Source of the DNA: Gari tellinella
Taxonomy: Eukaryota > Mollusca > Bivalvia > Cardiida > Psammobiidae
Length of the DNA stretch: 64,000 nucleotides
NCBI GenBank assembly: GCA_922989275.2
Contig: OV277864.1
Span: 25,121,550-25,185,549 of the forward strand
Reading direction: 5' to 3'
Made by a program: the position numbers and the translations under genes. The notes under the pieces are model-generated. The model did not search any database. It saw nothing but the letters and a program-made list of their open reading frames with translations, and was not told the DNA's origin. Of this stretch, positions 57,365-64,000 are shown piece by piece; position 1 is the stretch's first letter, and every line of letters begins with the position of its first letter.

Positions 57365-57513
57365 CAAACACTATAATGTCGTTACATCATCCTCGCATAT
57401 TTATATTGAAATATTCCAGACACAATATGAGATATTTGCAATATTCAGGCATAAATTCATTTGCACGCTGGCGGTGAGCGTGTGAGAACTGGTGCAAGGA
57501 GGTTAGGTCTATA

Positions 57514-57760
57514 CAGTGGATAAAACGTAATTCTTTCCCGTTTAAACGCGAACGAAACGCAAACGCAACACACTAAAATGGAGAAAATGGCATCTTATCT
57601 AAATTTCCAACTAATAATTTTAATGAGATAGGCAAACAGTTTGGAGCCTGATCAGTCGCCGGGTTTCCCGGCGTCTGATCTGGCTCCAAACTGTTTGCAA
57701 TGGAAATAATAGTTTTAGCGTAAACGCGTTTATTTTGAAAGAATAACGTTTTCTCCACTG
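57514..57760. mobile_element. TA-A MITE, intact
   Basis: CAGTGGATAAAACGTAATTC to ACGTTTTCTCCACTG, TA on both sides, 247 bp. Core I 57633-57697. Confidence 0.9.
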
Positions 57761-57985
57761 TACATGCAATTCTGTGTTCGGTTTTTGACACTCTGGTGAT
57801 ATTTATGGAAAGAAAAACACAGAAATGTATCGTCTAAGAAGTGTTGCAGACATCACGAATACAGCGTACTTAAGGGTTAATGACCCACACGGGAATAAAT
57901 ACTGTTTCTAAGGCATATATCTTTATGTGTATCATGTTGTGGTCTCTAATACATTATAAAATTATATTATTCAGACACACCAGCT

Positions 57986-58215
57986 TTAACTCATTCAGTC
58001 CCTACAGCTTTTAATTGACAACTCCAATGTATAATTGAATCTAGCCTAACCGTGGCTATTTAGGGTAGTATTATACAGTATATTGCAATATCACAAACGC
58101 CTGATCAGGCTCTTTTGGGTCTACTATGTTTACATAGGGCAAATGTACTCTTAACAGGTACACTTAATTTAAATGTCGAGTGCACTCATTAATTACTAGG
58201 GTTCAATATATTCAA
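57986..58215. mobile_element. TTAA-C MITE, collapsed core
   Basis: TTAACTCATTCAGTCCCTAC to GGGTTCAATATATTCAA. Core reduced around CGCCTGATCAGGC (58091-58131). Confidence 0.65.
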
Positions 58216-58237
58216 CCCACCAGTGCCCAAATTGCTT

Positions 58238-58500
58238 TGGCGGTAGTAGTACAGTGACAATGCATTGGACTACATACAGTACCAGGGGTTGTGAGTTCTA
58301 TCCCCGCCGGACCATCGGCCTGTCTAGGGACTTTTCCGAATCCCCAATGATGTACAGGAATGCTCAAAACTGTAGGCAATTTTGGCTAAATGATCAGGGG
58401 AGTGAATGTACAGTCGGTTGAACGGTCATTCGGACTGCAAGTAGACTATTTTGGTACTTTGCCTTTTTGCTGTATGTACGACGAGAAACTGTATAGTTTA
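58238..58500 (+). mobile_element. Probable tRNA-derived SINE, second type
   Basis: ggcggtagtagtacagtgac as a degenerate A box region, gttgtgagttctatccccgc as a worn B box (58288-58307), then a non-tRNA body. Different from the other two SINEs. End approximate; no duplication seen. Confidence 0.5.
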
Positions 58501-58699
58501 AGTCCAATTAACGTTCTTCGTCTATATTAGTTTTCCTGTTCTTCATCTCTAACACTGAAGTCTCCTACACTGTATTGTGGAACTTTCTGAATTACCGTCG
58601 ACCTGCATTAAACTGCAGTTTTTATATTAAGCTGGAAAATAATATACTGACAGGTTGACCGCTGTACATTGGTTTTTTCCCTATTTCAACATTAGAAAA

Positions 58700-58948
58700 C
58701 AGTGGAGAAAACGTCTTTGCATTTGTTTAAACAAACAAAAACGCAATGCAATTAAATTAGAGACTTAAATTCATTTTCCAAAGTCGATAGATTTATTTGA
58801 ATCTGCATCGGAAACAGTTTGGAGCCTGATTAGACGCCGGGTCATCCGGCGTCATCCAGCGTCTGATCTGGCTTCAATGTGTTTGCAATGGAAACAATTG
58901 TTAAAGCATAAACGCGTTTATTGGCAAAGACGTAAGTCTTCTCCGCAG
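58700..58948. mobile_element. TA-A MITE
   Basis: CAGTGGAGAAAACGTCTTTG to gtcttctccgcag. Core I 58811-58885 enlarged by a local duplication of ccggcgtcatccagcgtc. Confidence 0.75.
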
Positions 58949-59113
58949 TAGTAGATGTGTGAAGTGCTTTCCAATATCAAGACGTGGAATGTCCCAGCTG
59001 TCTGGCAATCTCTTAAATCTACTCTACTGAATATATACAATTAGTTAGATGTAAGGCCGTTGAACCGACAGACAATTAACTATGTATGCCATTGTATATG
59101 GCAATGTTAAGTC

Positions 59114-59316
59114 TTAACGCCGAGTACAAAGGTTATTTGTAAACAGTTTTGACCCTGATCAGACGCCGCGTAACGCGGCGTCTGATCAGGATCTCAACTG
59201 TTTCACACGCAATTTGAGTATGCCTGATATCAAAATACATGTATTTTAAATTCAAGTTTGAAAAATAAAAGCAGACGGCTGTTGTTCAAAGCAGATGACG
59301 TCAAGGCAGTGAGATA
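59114..59316. mobile_element. TTAA-A MITE
   Basis: Core I 59140-59204 with a perfect inner part. Right ATGACGTCAAGGCAGTGAG with TGACGTCA at 59296-59303. Left end shortened (ttaacgccgagtac). Confidence 0.75.
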
Positions 59317-59375
59317 ACTATTTGTACAAAAGAACATCGCTAGTTACTCTAAAATATTGCATGGTATTAGAAATA

Positions 59376-59614
59376 CAGTGGAGAATACGTTATCCTTTCC
59401 CGTTTAAACGAAACAAAACGCAAAACACTAAAACGTGGAAAAGGGCAACTTTCGGACAATGTGATAATTATAGTTTATCTTGGTGGCAAACAGTTTGGAG
59501 CCTAATCAAACACCGAATTACCCGGCGTCTGATCTGGCTTCAAACTGTTTGCTATAGAAATAATAGTTTAAGCGTAAACGCGTTTATTGGGAAAAAATAA
59601 CGTTTTCTCCACTG
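59376..59614. mobile_element. TA-A MITE
   Basis: CAGTGGAGAATACGTTATCC to ACGTTTTCTCCACTG, TA on both sides. Core I 59487-59551. Confidence 0.88.
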
Positions 59615-59642
59615 TAATTATGTATAGATCTGGTAAGTCTGG

Positions 59643-59897
59643 TTTGAACTCACTGACCCCTGAAAACGCATATATGCGTCACTTAGTTTGCTGATTAGAA
59701 CTACGCATATCTATGCAAACATGTTTGACACCACTGATCAGAGGTTCCTGTTTGTCAATTGGCAGTAATTTGTAAAAATCAAATACACCAAAACAAAGAA
59801 CAACAACAAACACACTCGATAGTTCGGCCAGACTAAAATGGAATCTGGTTCAGTCTATCATAAATTCCAAGACAAGATGAGTTTACGGATTTAGTTA
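59643..59897. mobile_element. TTAA-C MITE, collapsed core
   Basis: gaactcactgacccctgaaa, CGCATATATGCG palindrome, core reduced to about 41 bp (59718-59758), end caagacaagatgagttta. Confidence 0.6.
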
Positions 59898-60061
59898 ATC
59901 TAATTATAGACACACATGTTGTTATTATTGGATTGCACATACACTTGGAAGCAAATAAAAGTCAACTCATTATTATCTAAAAGATTTGTTAATAAATTCC
60001 TGTCAGAAGACCTAAACTATTTCTGCTGCTCTGATACATTGGTATGTCTTTATTTGTTATA

Positions 60062-60235
60062 CATTGCTCCCTCTTTACAACAATACTTGCCTCGTCTGAT
60101 CTGGGTTCAAAATGTTTGCAAATGTACTCTAAATGTATTAATTATTCCTCCCTATAACTTCTCCCTCCGATCAACACATACACGCACACGCACACACTGT
60201 CTTCCATTGTGTGTTGTTGTAGAGAGACAGCACTG
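60062..60235. mobile_element. TA-B MITE, internally deleted
   Basis: cattgctccctctttacaac to GTAGAGAGACAGCACTG followed by TA. Only the right core arm remains (cgtctgatctgggttcaaaa). Confidence 0.7.
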
Positions 60236-60269
60236 TATATCTTTATTTAGTGCATTTTTCGCATATCTT

Positions 60270-60507
60270 TGAGAATATGCTAATTTCCCGTTTGAACGAA
60301 ACAGAACACAAACGCAATGCTATAACATGTAAAAAGGGATCGTTATTGAAAATGTTCACGATTTATTCATTCTGAACTGCGAACAGTTTGAAGGCAGATC
60401 AAATGCCGGATTACTGGACGTCTGATCTAGCTCCAAATTGTTTGCAAGGGAAAACATATTTTTGCACAAACGCGTTTATCGGAAAAGCACAATATCTTTA
60501 CCAATGT
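60270..60507. mobile_element. TA-A MITE, worn
   Basis: gagaatatgctaatttcccg to atatctttaccaatg followed by TA. Core I 60381-60444. Confidence 0.6.
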
Positions 60508-60951
60508 ACCGATGTCTGCGCGTGTTTTATGTATGCTTAATGCGAATAATGACTTAAATTGCATTAAATTGATTTCCTCAACACCTTGATTTCCTTACAA
60601 TTCACTGATAATAAAAGATAGTGCGATACAGTCCCTCTGTCTTTTAGCGGCCACTCCAAACTGTAGATATATGCAGGTGGTGTTCTAGTGCAGGGCAATA
60701 ATAAAACGAACGGTTCGTTCTGGTTCGATCTGGCTTTAAAGTTTGACAAGCCAAACAAAAATCTACGCTTTGAAGGTTCCTTGCTTCAACAAAAACATTT
60801 GTTTAACACTAGTTTAACTGTATATAAATTAAATCTTTTACATTTCTTAGCCCTTTATCTTGCCGTTATTTATCGTCTCCTTAAAAAGTATACATTTAAA
60901 AACAGTAAAGAATACAATAATCTTTCACTGCAGAATGGTATATATGATGTC
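60508..60951. other. No recognisable feature
   Basis: A 93-codon frame (60688-60969) runs into the next palindrome and is judged chance. Confidence 0.4.
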
Positions 60952-61017
60952 AAAAAGTTTGCCTCCTGATCAGACGCCCAGTTACTCGGCGTCTGAATTG
61001 GATTCAAACAGTTTGCA
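60952..61017. repeat. Core I palindrome
   Basis: caaaaagtttgcctcctgat / gattcaaacagtttg arms around CAGACGCCCAGTTACTCGGC. Confidence 0.55.
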
Positions 61018-61548
61018 AATGCTAGTTGCTTCTCACCTAGCAGATTAATGGTAAGAGCCTATCTATTCCGCTACAGCGCTCGCAGACGCTCATAAGAGCT
61101 TTTATTGATTTTCCAAGCCGGTTCGCTGTGATTAACGTTGCTCTTGGGAATATTGGGAAAGCAATATTTCAAACCAATCATTTAAGTGAAATTTCTGTGT
61201 TTTCAAGTAATTAGTTCTAGTCTTCTAGGATTTTCGTGCAATTAAATCTGATATTTTCAGGGCAGATGTAAACACTGAAAATCCAATAAACAAACGGTTG
61301 ATAAGAAATGTTTGCTGGAGTAATTTGAAGGAATATAGATTAATTCAATACGCTATTACTTAAATCTTAGCTCGTGGAAAAGAGATAATGCTATCAAGAA
61401 AGCTTGGAAGAAATCAAGTCGTTAACAAATGACTATAGGGTTCAGCTTAAATATGCCAGGAGAAGGAAACACACGTTTCAGATTCCCACATGAACGACAG
61501 CGATTTAACTTAAACCACGAGTACTTATATAACATCTGAAAGTGAGCG
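61018..61548. other. No recognisable feature
   Basis: Unique-looking sequence with no coding or repeat signals. Confidence 0.4.
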
Positions 61549-61668
61549 AGCAAAATCGAGAGAGGGAGAAGGGGGAGAGACAGACATGCAGGCAGAGAGA
61601 CAGAGAGACAGACGGACATACATACACAGATAGAGAGAGAGAAAAGAGAGAGAGAGAGAGAGAACATG
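61549..61668 (+). repeat. GA-rich microsatellite
   Basis: Imperfect GA/GACA repeats ending in a pure run of nine GA dinucleotides. Reading frames over it are low-complexity artefacts. Confidence 0.9.
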
Positions 61669-62341
61669 ATTTCAAATGTTCAATTCCTCTTTATTTATCT
61701 CTATTCATATCACGTGATTACGCGAGGATACGTTTAATTATAAAAGCTAATCATTATAATTAAATGCAATACAAGAGTACTTTTAAAGAGTCGTATTGAT
61801 CGCCAATGTGATAACAGTTATGATTGTCTTTTAGCCCAGCTCAACGGTTTGCAATAAGTTCCAGATTGTATTTTAGATTCTCGCAATATTATTTTGATAC
61901 ACACAAATCGAATTTCGAGTGTGTGTTCTATTCTTCTTAACTCATTCGCTAACAAGGGCGCCACAATACGTACGTTCTACAAATCGTTGTATTGTGACTG
62001 CGCCTTTAACCCATTACCCTATATTGGAAATAGTTAGCTACGTAAAGACTATGTCTATAAACCATATGCTAGGATATTGAACATATTTATAATGGTATAT
62101 ATTTGAAGGGGTGAAATTAAAATAAGAACAGTTGATTTACCTCCCTTTTCACACTTTGACAAATGGAACAGACAAAAGTCGATTTTGTTGCAAAATTTGA
62201 AATATAATCAGATTGTTTTATTTGTAAATTTACCTAAAAATTACAAGGATTCCAGATTTTTATTTTAATTATATGTATACATGTTAATTTCAAATGATTG
62301 TTTGATGCACGACTTTGATATTTCAGTTTCGATGATTTTTT
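61669..62341. other. No recognisable feature
   Basis: AT-rich; near 62010-62060 a trace of a TTAA-B left end (ttaacccattaccctatatt at 62008) without core. Confidence 0.4.
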
Positions 62342-62788
62342 AGACTAAGTAAACTCTCTCGACCCGCCGAGACGTGCACGTCGTGGGAATGGCACAGGGA
62401 TCCAGTACATGGCTAAGCGTGGCAGGCTTAGCCAGTGGCTGGATCCCCGACCAACATCGGCGGGTGTGGCCCTAAAGAGCGCCGTTTTTGGAAAGATGAA
62501 ACTTGGAGAGGACTTTGTCATTTGTTCAGCCAGCACTACTGCGATCCGGATAATAGGACGGAATTGTCAGCGCCGGATCACAGCCCATCAACAACAGAAA
62601 TCAACCTTTAGAATCCATCGAGAGATGTCGGAAACAGCCATTTTGACGTCCCCAGTTTACCCCCCACCGGCTGAGGGGGGCGTGGAGGCCAAAATACGCT
62701 ATAGCAGACCAAGCCAACCGGATGGGATGAAGCTAACAGTGCGTGGGATACACGTTAATACTTATCAGCCAACAACAGACTAAGTAAA
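62342..62788. mobile_element. GC-rich insertion with 12-bp direct repeats
   Basis: AGACTAAGTAAA at 62342-62353 recurs exactly at 62777-62788. The 423 bp between are clearly richer in G+C than the surroundings, with no terminal inverted repeat. The first 110 bp can fold: acccgccga (62362-62370) pairs with tcggcgggt (62457-62465). These enclose the palindrome gacgtgcacgtc (62371-62382) and a hairpin with stems ggatccag/ctggatcc and tggctaagc/gcttagcca (62398-62446). An open frame of 124 codons (62409-62783, +) crosses it with no recognised domain. The target duplication fits a retroposed copy, perhaps of a structured RNA or a truncated retroelement. Confidence 0.6.
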
Positions 62789-62837
62789 GTATTTATAGAG
62801 TACATCGTATAAGATTTACGTTAAAGTAACACCTACT

Positions 62838-63136
62838 GGGAAACAAATATGGTGCGCGTTGTTCAGGGGAGTCGTTAGAGGGAGGGAAATTGACTTACAG
62901 TTGCAAACACGCCGCGTCTGATCTGGATTCAAGCTTTTTGTCACTCATCATTATATTTCTTCTGTCAAAATGTCTACTTATATGAATCTTTGAGACAAAC
63001 AGCACACGACAAATCTAAACAGACGGTTTTGCAGCCATGCAAAATGAAAGGAAATATTTTGTTTGAGGAACAGCATCAAGGGTCGTTGTAAGGAGTGAGT
63101 CGGTGTTGGGAGGGTCGTTGTAGGGAGGGAGCACTG
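62838..63136. mobile_element. TA-B MITE, reverse, collapsed core
   Basis: ctgggaaacaaatatgg to GTAGGGAGGGAGCACTG. Core left arm cut to tgcaaacacgccgcg (62903-62939). Confidence 0.7.
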
Positions 63137-63201
63137 TCTTTCGTTTCTTCATAAGTCTGTTATAATGACTCTAAATGCACCCCTTTTTGGATACTAGACA
63201 A

Positions 63202-63545
63202 ATACATACTCTCTTCAACGACATCAAATGGGAGTCACATAGTGTGGGTGTTATTAGGAGGCAGTTGTTATAAGGAGTGAAAATTAACACTTGGCTTACA
63301 TTAGCAAACATCTTGAATCCAGATCAGACGCGGCGTATGATCTGGAATCAAGCCGTTTGTCACTCGTCGTAGTACATGTATATATTTCTACTGTCAAAAT
63401 GTCCGCTTATATGTACATTAGTAACTGAAGAAAAAACAGCAGACGACAATTTTAAGCAGAAGATATTGCAGCAGTTTAATCGTTGTACCTAGTTGCCTTG
63501 TTAGGGGGTACAGCGGCATGTGTAGTTGTAAAGAGGGGTGCAGCA
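63202..63545. mobile_element. TA-B MITE, reverse
   Basis: caaatacatactctcttcaa to gtaaagaggggtgcagc. Core I 63305-63359 ten bases short at the centre. Internal acagcagacgacaatttta. Confidence 0.7.
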
Positions 63546-63569
63546 CCGTATTCGCAATGCATGTCGGCA

Positions 63570-63777
63570 GTTTAACCAGTGGCGGAAACTGTGTAATGGC
63601 AATGATTTCTTTAGGGATAGGGCTTTAATGAAAAAGAATGGCATTTTAATTATAAAGACAAACGCTGGCAATTCTATCTTGCTTTGGAATCAAGTGCTAA
63701 GATTGTTGTCACAGAAAAGCCTTGTGGCGCTCAATTGTTTGCACTTATTGGAAAAGAATAGCTACTTCTATACTGTA
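63570..63777. mobile_element. Very decayed TA-A MITE (possible)
   Basis: cagtggcggaaactgtg at left, ttggaaaagaatagctactt and ctatactg at right with TA. Core barely traceable (gcgctcaattgtttgcac). Confidence 0.35.
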
Positions 63778-63781
63778 AATA

Positions 63782-64000
63782 CAGGACTGCCATAAGTTGG
63801 CCTGAAAAATCCTAAGATTTCCAAATTTGCATTTTTCAAGTGCGATTTTACGAATCGTACCTTTAACCCATAACCTGTTTCTTGTTTTGTTGACATGCGA
63901 CTACTGAAAACAGTCTGTAAGTAAAGCAGAATGCGCCTTAAGGCGCATTCTGCTTTACTTTCAGCCTGCTTTAAGCTACCATGTACTGAAGAAAAAAAAC
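63782..64000. mobile_element. GCT MITE, cut by window end
   Basis: CAGGACTGCCATAAG with aaaaatcctaagatttccaa as in 50855-51044. A TTAA-B left end (TTAACCCATAACCTGTTTCT) starts inside at 63863, and core II lies at 63905-63974. Confidence 0.6.

Noticed and set aside
61542..61763. Arg/Glu-rich protein at 61542-61763
   Set aside because: Direct translation of the GA/GACA microsatellite.

Overview
This looks like non-coding DNA from an animal nuclear genome, most likely a mollusc (bivalve-like). It is AT-rich. No open reading frame exceeds about 136 codons, and none matches a protein family I recognise. There are no operons, ribosome binding sites or prokaryotic signals. Two copies of a tRNA-derived SINE have a textbook B box (GTTCGAATCCC) and a 3' region of a type I associate with mollusc SINEs. 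The taxon is an inference; a database search would be decisive.

Most of the window is a mosaic of short non-autonomous DNA transposons (MITEs, about 180-260 bp), many nested in one another. Names used below: TTAA-A (ends TTAACCCCTTCACTGCC, carries a TGACGTCA site); TTAA-B (ends TTAACCCTTTACCTGATAG or TTAACCCATTACCCCATA at one side, AAGGGAAAGGGTTAA at the other); TTAA-C (TTAACTCATTGAGCCCTAG); TTAA-D (TTAACCCATCTATACCC); TTAA-E (TTAAGGGTGT); TA-A (TA + CAGTGGAGAAAACGTTATTC); TA-B (TA + CAGTGCTCCCTCCCTACAAC); TA-C (TA + CAGTAAAACCTCTCTATTAC); GCT (CAGGGCTGCCAT...ATGGCAGCCCTG); GAG (GTTATAAAACTTTGAGTTGA); FB (long fold-backs). TTAA targets and CCC-type ends suggest piggyBac-type mobilisation. TA targets and the TA-C end suggest Tc1/mariner-pogo-type mobilisation. 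No transposase is present here.

The unusual signal is that families with unrelated ends and different target duplications share one of two central palindromes. Core I is about 65 bp, two 32-nt arms around one base, starting CAAACAGTTTGGATCCTGAT. It sits in TTAA-A, TTAA-C, TTAA-D, TA-A and TA-B, with a family-specific variant in each. Core II is about 72 bp, starting CTTAAAGCAGGCTGAAAGTA. It sits in TTAA-B, TA-C and GCT.

Layout: 1-24 kb is a MITE mosaic with one SINE, a 939-bp TTAA-E element and two weak candidate minus-strand exons (16.0 and 23.0 kb). 24113-41754 is a tandem triplication (6117, 5408 and 6117 bp) whose two outer breakpoints lie inside MITEs. Each copy carries a 1.33-kb minisatellite with a 188-bp higher-order unit that grew inside a TA-B element. 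41.8-64 kb is again MITE mosaic, with a second and a probable third SINE, a GA-rich microsatellite, and a GC-rich 435-bp insertion flanked by a 12-bp direct repeat. No working pathway or gene set can be described; the window is intergenic or intronic.
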